NCBI GenBank assembly: GCA_002396485.1
Contig: DGXZ01000046.1
Coordinates: 72,172-136,171 of the forward strand
Origin: Spartobacteria bacterium UBA5019
GTDB lineage: Bacteria > Verrucomicrobiota > Verrucomicrobiia > Chthoniobacterales > Terrimicrobiaceae
Direction: 5' to 3'
DNA: 64,000 bases
Made by a program: the position numbers and the translations under genes. Below the pieces are notes generated by a model that was given only the letters and a program-made list of their open reading frames with translations, ran no database searches and had not been told where the DNA came from. Shown here piece after piece: positions 1 through 7,538 of the stretch. Numbering within the stretch: the first letter of the stretch is position 1; every line of letters starts with the position of its first letter.

Positions 1-141
1 GGCGCCGACAGCCTCGATACCGTCGAGCTCGTCATGGCCTTCGAGGAGGAATTCTCGGTTGAAGTTCCCGATGAGGACGCCGAAAAACTTCAGTCCGTAG
101 GCGATGTGATCAAATACATCGAAGAAAAAGCCGGCAAGTAA
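1..141 (+). CDS. acpP: Acyl carrier protein (3' part; gene starts before the window)
   Basis: Carries growing acyl chains for fatty-acid synthesis in the cytoplasm. The last 46 residues are visible. They open with the [12 protein letters not shown] motif, whose Ser (residue 4 of the visible part) receives the phosphopantetheine arm, followed by the acidic helix [16 protein letters not shown] and the usual ending [14 protein letters not shown]. Only the N-terminal helix is outside the window. A hairpin terminator follows 20 bases after the stop, so acpP ends its transcription unit here. The identification rests on the very conserved DSL region and length. Confidence 0.95.
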   Translation, partial: GADSLDTVELVMAFEEEFSVEVPDEDAEKLQSVGDVIKYIEEKAGK

Positions 142-162
142 TCGGCCGCTTTACTTTTTACG

Positions 163-188
163 AAAACCCCGCTTCGGCGGGTTTTTTT
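163..188 (+). terminator. Rho-independent terminator of acpP
   Basis: CCCGC-TTCG-GCGGG hairpin (168-181) with a stable UUCG tetraloop, preceded by A residues and followed by seven T. It lies just after the acpP stop and before the next gene on the same strand. Confidence 0.85.
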
Positions 189-232
189 GTTTTCAATCGA
201 CTTCCGGGTCCGGGGTTTTGCAGGATGCACTC

Positions 233-1633
233 ATGAAGATTCTCATTGCGGCCAGCGAAATGTCCCCCGTTTCAACTTCCGGGGGGCTTGCGGATTTTGT
301 TGAGGGATTGTCCGCCCATCTTGGTGCTGCTGGTCACGAGGTCACCGTTGTTCTCCCGTTCTTCCGCTGCGTCAGGGAAAACAAGGCTCTCGGGGCGAAA
401 CGCTCCAAGACGAGATTCTCGCTCCCGGTCGGTTCGGAAATTTTGTCCTGCGAGGTCTGGGAGGCTACCGGGTCGGGGGGCGTGAAGCTGCGATTCATCC
501 AGCGGGAGGAGTATTTCGACCGCACAGGCCTCTATGGCGTTGATGGCCGTGACTACCAGGACAATGCGGCGCGGTTCATTTTCTTTTCCAAATGTGTGAC
601 GGAGATCGCCCGTCTCAACCTGCCGGATGCTGTTCATCTCGTCGGCTGGCAGGCCGCGATGGCAGCAGTTTTCATTCGGAATCAAAAACTACCCGTCGCT
701 ACGGTGCTTTCACCTTTCTCGCTCGATTTCCAAGGCAATTTCTGGAGCCATGATTTTGCATTCACCAATCTGCCAGGCTCCTATTTTTCAGCCGAAGGGT
801 TGGAATTCTACGGCAGCATGAATTTTCTCAAAGCGGGGATTGTTTTTGCGGATGCCGTTGCGCTTCCAGGTGGACGTTTCTTGGCCGAGGCCCAAACGCC
901 GGTGCATGGATGCGGTCTCGAAAACGTGCTTCGCGAGCATTCGGCAAAGCTGGAGGCCATCGCATTTGGATTCGATGAAAAGGATCTGCCTGTTGTGAAA
1001 GTTGATGCCAAATTGCGCCTTGCCGCGCGCCGCGAATTCTTTCCCTCCTCCGACCCCAAGTCGGCCCGTGTTTTTGTGGTGGATTCGATTTCCACAGGCG
1101 GTGAGGGCATCGATCTGCTCTTGCAGGCTCTGGATTTGATTCCATCGCCCGACTTTTGTGTCGCCTTGCTGGGACCGGTCCCCAATGACTCCACCGAGGT
1201 TCTCGATATTGCCCTCCGGCGTCATTCCAAGCGGCTTGTGCATTTGCCGGAGGTCGATGGGGGAATCCTTGCCCGCGTCTTGGCGGCGGGGGATTTTGTC
1301 TTGGTTCCAGGGGCTTTGGAGCCGCGGAGCGCCTTTGTGGCTGCTGCGATGAGGAACGGCCTTCTTCCCGTCTTGGAGTATTGCCCGGGCCTTCTGGATT
1401 TGGTGAGGGACTTTGATCCCGTGACCGGTTCCGGGAACGGCCTTGTCTTTTATCGCCACTCGGTCGCCGCACTCGCCGATGTCGTGAAGCGCGCTCTCTT
1501 CCTGCCGGCGGGAGAATGGGAAATTCTTTCGCAGCGCCTGCGCGAGACGGATTTTTCGTGGGGGCCTGCTGTGGCTCGCCTCGAAGAACTCCAGCGCCGT
1601 CTTCTACGCAAAACAGGCCGGACTTCAGTCTAA
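233..1633 (+). CDS. Glycogen/starch synthase-like GT5 protein with degraded active site
   Basis: 466 residues with the layout of bacterial GlgA, which adds glucose from ADP-glucose to glycogen. The N-terminus MKILIAASEMSP matches the family, and the first Rossmann motif reads VSTSGGLADF where active enzymes have KTGGLADV; the Lys that contacts ADP-glucose is a Thr here. The usual HAHDW is HLVGW. The loop holding the nucleotide-binding Arg and Lys (SRLxxQKG) reads DSISTGGEGID, without either. The C-terminal E-x7-E/TGGL region is EPRSAFVAAAM...EYCPGLLD. Fold and length are kept, but the residues that make the reaction work are not, so a binding or regulatory role, or another donor, is possible. 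An in-frame TTG at 218 exists; the ATG at 233 is preferred because MKILIAASE is the family N-terminus. recJ starts nine bases downstream. Confidence 0.75.
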   Translation: MKILIAASEMSPVSTSGGLADFVEGLSAHLGAAGHEVTVVLPFFRCVRENKALGAKRSKTRFSLPVGSEILSCEVWEATGSGGVKLRFIQREEYFDRTGLYGVDGRDYQDNAARFIFFSKCVTEIARLNLPDAVHLVGWQAAMAAVFIRNQKLPVATVLSPFSLDFQGNFWSHDFAFTNLPGSYFSAEGLEFYGSMNFLKAGIVFADAVALPGGRFLAEAQTPVHGCGLENVLREHSAKLEAIAFGFDEKDLPVVKVDAKLRLAARREFFPSSDPKSARVFVVDSISTGGEGIDLLLQALDLIPSPDFCVALLGPVPNDSTEVLDIALRRHSKRLVHLPEVDGGILARVLAAGDFVLVPGALEPRSAFVAAAMRNGLLPVLEYCPGLLDLVRDFDPVTGSGNGLVFYRHSVAALADVVKRALFLPAGEWEILSQRLRETDFSWGPAVARLEELQRRLLRKTGRTSV

Positions 1634-1642
1634 GAAATTGCG

Positions 1643-3331
1643 ATGCAAAGGCGCTGGATCTTTCCTGCGGCATCGGATGCCGCATCGCTTTCACGGGTCA
1701 GGCACGAAGCGGATGTGCCGGATTTCCTCGCCGAGTTGCTTTTGAAACGCGGGGTTGCCGATGGAATCTCCGCCGAAGCCTATCTGAAACCACGCCTGCG
1801 TTCCTTGAGCGCTCCTGAGCAGTTGCCAGAAATGGAGGTGGCCGTGGCAAGGATTCTGGCCGCAATGGATCGCCGCGAGAAGGTCGTTCTTTACGGGGAC
1901 TACGATGTGGACGGCATCACTTCGCTGGCGATTCTGGCGCGTTTTTTTAAAGCCTGTGGAATCAGGGTCCCATGTTTCCTGCCCCTGCGTGCCGAGGAGG
2001 GCTATGGTCTCAGCGAGGCCGGGGTTGAGCGTTGCCTGGAAATGCACGCGCCGCAATTGCTGTTGGCGGTTGATTGCGGAACGACTTCGGTGAGGGAAAT
2101 TGCCGCACTCCGTCGGCGTGGAGTCGATGTCATTGTACTTGATCACCATGAACCGGGGGCCGAGCGCCCGGACTGCGTGGCGCTGGTGAATCCGAAGTGC
2201 GGGGCCGAGTTTCACTATCTCTGCAGTGCCGGCGTGGTTTTCAAGCTAGCACACGCCATTTTGAAGGCACGTCCTCTTGAGGATCTCGATTTAAGGGATT
2301 ATCTCGATCTGGTGGCGCTGGCCACCGTCGCCGACATCGTGCCGCTTGTGGAGGAGAACAGGATTTTTGTGAGCCACGGCCTCCGGCAAATGGAGCGCAC
2401 CCGCTGGGCGGGATTGGCCGCCCTACAGCGTGTGGCTGATGTGCCGACTCCGGTCAAAGCGGGGGATATCAGCTTTCGCATGGGGCCGAGGATCAATGCT
2501 GCAGGGCGTCTCGGCCCTGCCATGGAGGCGCTACAACTTCTGCTCGCCGACGACCCCGCCGAGGCATCGCGTCTTGCGGAGGGACTGGATGCCCATAACC
2601 GCGAGCGCCAAGGCGTGGAGCGTCGTGTCGTTCGCGATGCCGAGGAATGGGTTGCCAAAAATTTCAATCCTGACACTCAGGCTTCGATCGTCGCCGGCAG
2701 CCGGGATTGGCACATCGGCGTCCTTGGTGTGGTCGCTTCGCGCATCATGCGGCAATACCACCGTCCGACCTTCGTCATCGGATTCGATGAATCGGGGGCA
2801 GGCAAAGGCAGTGGACGCAGTATCGAGGGGCTACCCTTGGTCGCTATGCTCCGCGATTGCGCCGGGCACTTGGAAAAATTTGGCGGTCACGACATGGCGG
2901 CAGGTATTTCCTTGAGCGAGTCGAGTCTGCCCGCATTTCGAGAGGCTTTTGAGGCCGCAGCCCAAGCGATTGCCAACGAGGAAATGCTTGCGCCGCGCTT
3001 GCGTTTGGATTGCGAGTTGGGGCTGGGAGACATCGACGCCTCGGTGCTGGAGTCGCAGGATTTATTGGAGCCATTTGGAAATTCCAATCCCCAGCCCGTC
3101 ATGTTCTCGCGCGCCGTGGCTCCGGCGGGGGAGCCTCGTGTCATGAAGGAAAAACACCTGCGGATCGAGTTTCTGTGCGGTCGCCGCCGTGTTCCCGCTA
3201 TCTTTTTCAATGCCCCGGTCAATGCCATGCCGCGACCGCCGTGGGATATCGCCTACACGCTGGACTGGAATGTCTGGCAGGGTCGGGCCGAGCCGCAGTT
3301 GAGGATCGTCGAGGTGCGCCACGCGGAATGA
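1643..3331 (+). CDS. recJ: Single-stranded-DNA-specific exonuclease RecJ
   Basis: 5'-3' single-strand exonuclease of recombinational and mismatch repair. 562 residues, normal length. The DHH phosphoesterase motifs occur in order: VVLYGDYDVDGITS (about residue 75), LLAVDCGTTS, VIVLDHHEPG with the family DHH, and VALVNPKCG. The DHHA1 part shows GKGSGRSIEGL and FGGHDMAAG. A C-terminal OB-like domain ends at RAEPQLRIVEV. The stop overlaps the recG start (ATGA), so both are translated from one message and form a repair pair. The start is the only ATG that keeps the N-terminal region; no strong ribosome site is visible. Confidence 0.95.
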   Translation: MQRRWIFPAASDAASLSRVRHEADVPDFLAELLLKRGVADGISAEAYLKPRLRSLSAPEQLPEMEVAVARILAAMDRREKVVLYGDYDVDGITSLAILARFFKACGIRVPCFLPLRAEEGYGLSEAGVERCLEMHAPQLLLAVDCGTTSVREIAALRRRGVDVIVLDHHEPGAERPDCVALVNPKCGAEFHYLCSAGVVFKLAHAILKARPLEDLDLRDYLDLVALATVADIVPLVEENRIFVSHGLRQMERTRWAGLAALQRVADVPTPVKAGDISFRMGPRINAAGRLGPAMEALQLLLADDPAEASRLAEGLDAHNRERQGVERRVVRDAEEWVAKNFNPDTQASIVAGSRDWHIGVLGVVASRIMRQYHRPTFVIGFDESGAGKGSGRSIEGLPLVAMLRDCAGHLEKFGGHDMAAGISLSESSLPAFREAFEAAAQAIANEEMLAPRLRLDCELGLGDIDASVLESQDLLEPFGNSNPQPVMFSRAVAPAGEPRVMKEKHLRIEFLCGRRRVPAIFFNAPVNAMPRPPWDIAYTLDWNVWQGRAEPQLRIVEVRHAE

Positions 3332-5403
3332 CCCGGCTTTCTCCGACGACAGCGCTGGAAGGATTGCCTTGGGTTCCATCCACTCGCGTGGCTGCTTTGC
3401 GGCGCTTGGGCTTGCTCACGCTTGAGGATTTGTTGCGCCATTTTCCGAGGCGCTACGAGGACCGTCGGAAGTTCGACCGCTTTCCGGACAGTCCCTCGGA
3501 GACGGCCGTCTGCCTCTATGGCGTGGTTAAAAAGACGAGCTACAAACGTTTCGGCCCGCGCCGGATTTTTGAGGTGATTCTCGAGGATGACAATGGAGGC
3601 ATCCTCAGCAATCCCATCACCCTCCGCTGGTATAACATGCCTTGGGTGCAAAAAATGATCCTCGGGGGGCATCGCCTCGTCGTTTACGGTAAGCCCCGCG
3701 AGCGCTCGAAGCGCTTGGTGATCGAACATCCCGAATTTGAAGTCATCGAGGACGAAGGCGGGGTATCTCTGCACTTTGACCGCATCACACCCGTGCACGG
3801 CGCGGGGGATGGCCTGCCTGTCCATGTTCTGCGCGAACTCATCCACCATGCTCTAGAGGAAACCGATTTGAGCGCGATTCCCCGCCTTTGGCCAGAGGGG
3901 AGGGGAGGAACGCCCTTCCTGCCGGATGTCTGGAGGGCCGTTCATTTTCCCGTCGATATGGCCGAGTGCGAGGAGGCTAGGCGCCAGCTTGTGAGAGATG
4001 TCTTTTTTGGAATTCAGCTCATCCTCGCCTCACGCCATGTCTCGGTGAAAAAAAATGGAGGCTTCGCGCGCCCGGGAAACGGTTCTGTTTGGCGGAGGGT
4101 CGAGGAGTCCCTGCCTTTCGTCCTCACCGATTCGCAGCGTGTGGTGATGGATGAGATTTCCAACGATATGGCCACAGCCCACCGCATGAACCGCCTCCTC
4201 CAGGGAGACGTCGGTTCCGGAAAGACGATGGTGGCTCTGCGGGCCATGATTCAAGCCCACGAGTCGGGTTGGCAGGCTGCCTTGATGGCGCCTACACAGA
4301 TTTTGGCCGAGCAGCATTATCTGAACTTCCGCCGCATCCTGGATCCTCTCGGAATCCCGGTTGTGTTGCGCACCTCCTCGCGCCGCGAGGATTCCGTGAA
4401 GGCTCCGGATTTATTTGAATCGAACCCCAGCGGTCCCGCGCTGGTCGTTGGCACGCACGCACTTCTTTTCGAGAGCGCGGAGTTTGAGAAGTTGGGACTG
4501 GTTGTGATCGATGAGCAGCACAAATTCGGCGTGCTCCAGCGCACCAAGCTGATCGAGCGTGCGGATGCCCCCGATGTGCTGGTGATGACTGCGACACCCA
4601 TCCCCCGAACGATCACTCAGACGCTCTATGGCGATCTGGATGTTTCCATTTTAAAGAACCGCCCGGCCGGTCGCGGTCGCATTGTCACCGCTGTGCGTGA
4701 TGTCGAAAGGCTTCCTGCCATTGTGGATTTCCTGCGTGGTGAATTGGCGGCAGGCAGGCAGGCTTACATCGTGTATCCGCTCATCGAGGAATCCGAGAAA
4801 CTTGATGTCAAAGCTGCCACGGCCGAGTTCGAAAAGTGGAGGGCCCTACTGGCTCCCACCACGGTTGGCATCGTTCATGGAAGAATCGATGCCGAGGCCA
4901 AGGAGGCTGTGATGCGCGAATTCCGCGAGGGTCGCCTCTCCGTGCTTGTGGCGACCACAGTTATTGAAGTGGGAGTCGATGTGCCCAATGCCACCATCAT
5001 GATCATCGAAGAGGCCGGGCGCTTCGGCCTCTCCCAGATGCACCAGCTTCGCGGCCGCATCGGCCGTGGACCTGAGAAATCCTGGTGCATTCTTCTTCAC
5101 GATGGCGCCAACGGCCCCGCCCTTGAAAAATTGGAGGTTCTGGAAAAGACATCGGATGGTTTTGAGATCGCCGAGGCCGACCTCCAAATGCGCGGGCCGG
5201 GTGATATTTTAGGCACCGCCCAGACCGGCCTGCCATCCCTCGGGCTCGGCGACTTGCTGAGGGATGCCGATATCATGGCCGAGGCGCGCCGGGTTGCCTT
5301 AGAGGTGATCGCCGAGGATCCCGAACTCCGGAAGCCCGCCCATGGCCTGATGCGCGATTATGTTTCCAAGAACGCAGCGTGCCAAGAGCTGTCCTCAGGC
5401 TGA
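3328..5403 (+). CDS. recG: ATP-dependent DNA helicase RecG
   Basis: Branch-migrating helicase that remodels stalled forks and Holliday junctions. 691 residues from the ATG that overlaps the recJ stop. An N-terminal wedge/OB domain (LYGVVKKTSYKRFG) is followed by Walker A GDVGSGKTMVAL, the DEQH box (VVIDEQHKFGVLQR), MTATPIPRTITQ, VGIVHGR and the RecG-typical GRFGLSQMHQLRGRIGRG. The C-terminal TRG-like segment DLQMRGPGDILGTAQTG is present. The reading frame is open upstream to 3010, inside recJ; that part is not coding because the RecG family begins around MTRLSPTTALEGLPWV. Confidence 0.96.
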   Translation: MTRLSPTTALEGLPWVPSTRVAALRRLGLLTLEDLLRHFPRRYEDRRKFDRFPDSPSETAVCLYGVVKKTSYKRFGPRRIFEVILEDDNGGILSNPITLRWYNMPWVQKMILGGHRLVVYGKPRERSKRLVIEHPEFEVIEDEGGVSLHFDRITPVHGAGDGLPVHVLRELIHHALEETDLSAIPRLWPEGRGGTPFLPDVWRAVHFPVDMAECEEARRQLVRDVFFGIQLILASRHVSVKKNGGFARPGNGSVWRRVEESLPFVLTDSQRVVMDEISNDMATAHRMNRLLQGDVGSGKTMVALRAMIQAHESGWQAALMAPTQILAEQHYLNFRRILDPLGIPVVLRTSSRREDSVKAPDLFESNPSGPALVVGTHALLFESAEFEKLGLVVIDEQHKFGVLQRTKLIERADAPDVLVMTATPIPRTITQTLYGDLDVSILKNRPAGRGRIVTAVRDVERLPAIVDFLRGELAAGRQAYIVYPLIEESEKLDVKAATAEFEKWRALLAPTTVGIVHGRIDAEAKEAVMREFREGRLSVLVATTVIEVGVDVPNATIMIIEEAGRFGLSQMHQLRGRIGRGPEKSWCILLHDGANGPALEKLEVLEKTSDGFEIAEADLQMRGPGDILGTAQTGLPSLGLGDLLRDADIMAEARRVALEVIAEDPELRKPAHGLMRDYVSKNAACQELSSG

Positions 5404-5454
5404 TTTCGTGCCTTGTCAAAAGCCCGTGCGGGTTTATTAGTAGGCGTTCACTCT

Positions 5455-6012
5455 ATGCCAGCCGCCAATGATCTCCGCAAAGGAATGGCCATCCGCTACA
5501 ACGGAAACCCCGCCATCGTTCTCGACATCCACCACCGCACGCCCGGAAACCTTCGCGCTTTTGTTCAGTGCATCATCCGCTACATCGGAACCGGTAAATC
5601 GGCCGATATCCGCTTCTCCTCCACAGAAAAAGTGGATGTCGTGGATGTAAACCGCCAACCGCTTGAATTTAGCTACAGCGACCATCAGGGCTACCATTTC
5701 ATGGACCCCGCCACTTACGAGACGATCACGCTCAACGAGTCGCTCATCGGCGATTCCAAGCAGTATCTCGTCGAAAACCTGAAGGTCGAAGTTCTCAGCA
5801 TTGAAGGTCGCCCTGCCCAGATCGAACTGCCCTCCTCGGTCGTTCTCAAAGTGGTCGAATCCGCCGAAGGCATCCGCGGCGACTCGGCAAACAATGTTCA
5901 AAAGCCCGCCACCCTCGAAACCGGTAAGATCATCAATGTCCCGCTCTTCATCAAGGAAGGCGAACTGATCAAGGTCAGCACCGTCGATGGCACTTACATG
6001 AGCCGTGCTTAA
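5455..6012 (+). CDS. efp: Translation elongation factor P
   Basis: Helps the ribosome form peptide bonds at polyproline stretches. 185 residues, the standard EF-P length, starting MPAANDLRKGMAIRYNGNP. The KOW, EFP and OB domains are all recognisable (GYHFMDPATYETI, then VKVVESAEGIRGDS, ending DGTYMSRA). The domain I loop reads HRTPGNLRAF: the position normally holding the modified Lys or Arg (KPGKGQAF in E. coli) appears to be Asn, with Arg two residues later. That suggests EF-P is either unmodified or modified differently here. The frame is open to 5413, but the family N-terminus sets the start at 5455. Confidence 0.95.
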   Translation: MPAANDLRKGMAIRYNGNPAIVLDIHHRTPGNLRAFVQCIIRYIGTGKSADIRFSSTEKVDVVDVNRQPLEFSYSDHQGYHFMDPATYETITLNESLIGDSKQYLVENLKVEVLSIEGRPAQIELPSSVVLKVVESAEGIRGDSANNVQKPATLETGKIINVPLFIKEGELIKVSTVDGTYMSRA

Positions 6013-6067
6013 AAATTTTGAAAAATCCATTTGACTTTGTGCCCGGCAGCGCGAGCTTTAAAGCCTT

Positions 6068-6235
6068 ATGAAAAAAATCGCACTCCTCGCTGCAGTTGTC
6101 GTCGCCTTCTCCGCATCAGCTGTTATGGCTCAATCCTGCCCCGGAGGTGGATGCGGCGGTAGTGACAAATCCAAGGAAAAAAATGGAACTAAAGACGGTG
6201 AGAAAAAATCCCTCACTGTCGAAGTCGCCCTCTAA
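6068..6235 (+). CDS. Small secreted Cys/Gly-containing peptide
   Basis: 55 residues, too short for most gene finders. A clear signal peptide (MKKIALLAAVVVAFSASAVMA) is followed by a mature part of about 34 residues starting QSCPGGGCGG and continuing with a Lys/Asp-rich tail. The two cysteines in CPGGGC could form a small loop or bind metal. It lies 55 bases after efp and is closed by its own strong terminator, which supports a real gene. Function is not recognised. Confidence 0.6.
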   Translation: MKKIALLAAVVVAFSASAVMAQSCPGGGCGGSDKSKEKNGTKDGEKKSLTVEVAL

Positions 6236-6267
6236 GAAATTTTAGAAAATTTCCTTCCAAAGAAAGG

Positions 6268-6298
6268 CGCGGGTGGTCCTCGGATCACCCGCGTTTTT
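6268..6298 (+). terminator. Rho-independent terminator
   Basis: Perfect 8-bp stem CGCGGGTG / CACCCGCG (6268-6293) followed by TTTTT. It ends the small secreted-peptide gene. The remaining bases up to 6499 hold only the repeat listed at 6378. Confidence 0.9.
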
Positions 6299-6377
6299 GT
6301 TTGCCCGGCTGCAGACATTTCAAATGCGCTGCCTATCGAGCCCTCCACTTTGGTGGAACGAGCGGGTGGCCTTGGAC

Positions 6378-6397
6378 GGTCAACCTCCTGCTTGACC
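6378..6397. repeat. Structured repeat, module 2 (GGTCAA hairpin)
   Basis: GGTCAA-CCTCCTGC-TTGACC hairpin, preceded by a second small hairpin TCCAC-TTTG-GTGGA near 6349. Related hairpins occur at 13227-13248 and 19656-19677. Stem bases differ between copies but still pair, as expected for a structured intergenic repeat. Confidence 0.6.
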
Positions 6398-6499
6398 CAA
6401 GACTGAACCGCTCCGTTAACACACCGCACCTATTGTAAAAATTGCATCGATTCCGTTAATTCTGTCCAAAATCCAGTCTGCGGAGTTACTTTTTCCTGC

Positions 6500-7375
6500 G
6501 TGATTTCCTTCCTTTCACAGCCATGGCGTGTGACTTGTGCGGCGGTTTCGCTTTTTGGCGAGATCGAGGGGGAACAGCGTGCGGCTTCGTTTGCTTACTA
6601 TGCGTTGTTTTCGTTGTTTCCGCTCTTTGCGCTTTTGCTCACGGTCGGTTCGGTGTTTGTCGATCCGGTCTCAGCGATTTCGGCGGCGGAGAAAATCTTT
6701 CCGATGGATGACGGGCAGCGGGACTTGGTTTGGAAAATGTCGGAGTCACTCCAGCGGGCGCGTGGCGGTGTGGGGTTGGCCTCTTTGCTTGTGCTTGTGT
6801 GGAGTGCGTTGCGGTTCTTTCAGGCTCTCGTGCAGGGTGTGAACCGGGCCTGGCACCGGACATTGCTCCCGTGGTGGAAGCTTCCAGTGAAAAATCTTCT
6901 CATGATGGGCGTCGTGGCCAGCGCGCTGGGATTGGGTTTGTTGGTGCCGGCGATTTTGCAGGCGATTCTCAAAACACTCCTCGCCGCGCAGGATTGGTTG
7001 GGCGGCATTCTGCCGTTGCCGACATCTGGCGAAATGACACTCCTCTACGCGACGGGTCGTTATGTCCTTGCGGGTGGTTTGGTTTTTTATGCCTTGGTTG
7101 CCCTCTACATGCTGGCTCCTGGGAGGCGGATTTACTTTCGGCAGGTCTGGTTGGCCGCTCTCAGTGTGGCGATCGCCCTGCAAGCCGGACAGAGCCTTTT
7201 TGGAAACTATGTGGCAAAAATTGTGAACTACAACGCCATCTATGGATCTGTGGGGGCACTCATGCTGGCCCTCATGTGGGTTTACTTGTCTGGAGTGATG
7301 ATTCTTTTGGGGAGTTGCTTCTGCGCCGCTGCGGATGGCGGCGGCGAGACTATTCCATCCAGTTCAGAAAATTGA
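6500..7375 (+). CDS. YihY/BrkB-family inner-membrane protein
   Basis: 291 residues with about six membrane helices. The family region GEQRAASFAYYALFSLFPLF (residues about 25-44) is followed by a loop (SESLQRARGGVG), the segment WSALRFFQALVQGVNRAWH, and the C-terminal YNAIYGSVGALMLALMWVYL that typifies YihY. This family was once called ribonuclease BN by mistake; its true role is unknown, possibly transport. The 3' end overlaps a small ORF on the other strand by 26 bases. Confidence 0.88.
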   Translation: MISFLSQPWRVTCAAVSLFGEIEGEQRAASFAYYALFSLFPLFALLLTVGSVFVDPVSAISAAEKIFPMDDGQRDLVWKMSESLQRARGGVGLASLLVLVWSALRFFQALVQGVNRAWHRTLLPWWKLPVKNLLMMGVVASALGLGLLVPAILQAILKTLLAAQDWLGGILPLPTSGEMTLLYATGRYVLAGGLVFYALVALYMLAPGRRIYFRQVWLAALSVAIALQAGQSLFGNYVAKIVNYNAIYGSVGALMLALMWVYLSGVMILLGSCFCAAADGGGETIPSSSEN

Positions 7376-7502
7376 AATTTGCGGAGATCATCGCCGTCAC
7401 CACAAATGCAGCGGTGAGAATGCCCCCAGCGACTGCCACGGCGGCTGAAACGAGAAGGACGCGGATGAGTGGATCTTGTGGATCAGAGGCTTGTTCAGAC
7501 AT
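7350..7502 (-). CDS. Possible 50-residue single-pass membrane protein
   Basis: MSEQASDPQDPLIRVLLVSA begins a 50-residue frame. A short acidic N-terminus leads into one long hydrophobic helix (VLLVSAAVAVAGGILTAAFV) and an aromatic end (NFNFLNWME). It overlaps the 3' end of the convergent YihY gene by 26 bases and is 36 bases downstream of the LolC/E gene's stop on the other side. No good ribosome site is visible. Composition and single TM pattern support a real small protein, but evidence is thin. Confidence 0.4.
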   Translation of the reverse strand: MSEQASDPQDPLIRVLLVSAAVAVAGGILTAAFVVTAMISANFNFLNWME

Positions 7503-7538
7503 GGCATGAGTCAAATAGAGGGAGCCGAGTTTGTCAAA

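Noticed and set aside
3010..3327. Upstream extension of the recG frame inside recJ
   Set aside because: It is out of frame with recJ, has no RecG-like sequence, and the ATG at 3328 gives the normal RecG N-terminus.
6031..6062. Promoter with TTGACT and TTTAAA before the small secreted peptide
   Set aside because: The spacing is about 20 bases, longer than usual, and no transcript data support it.
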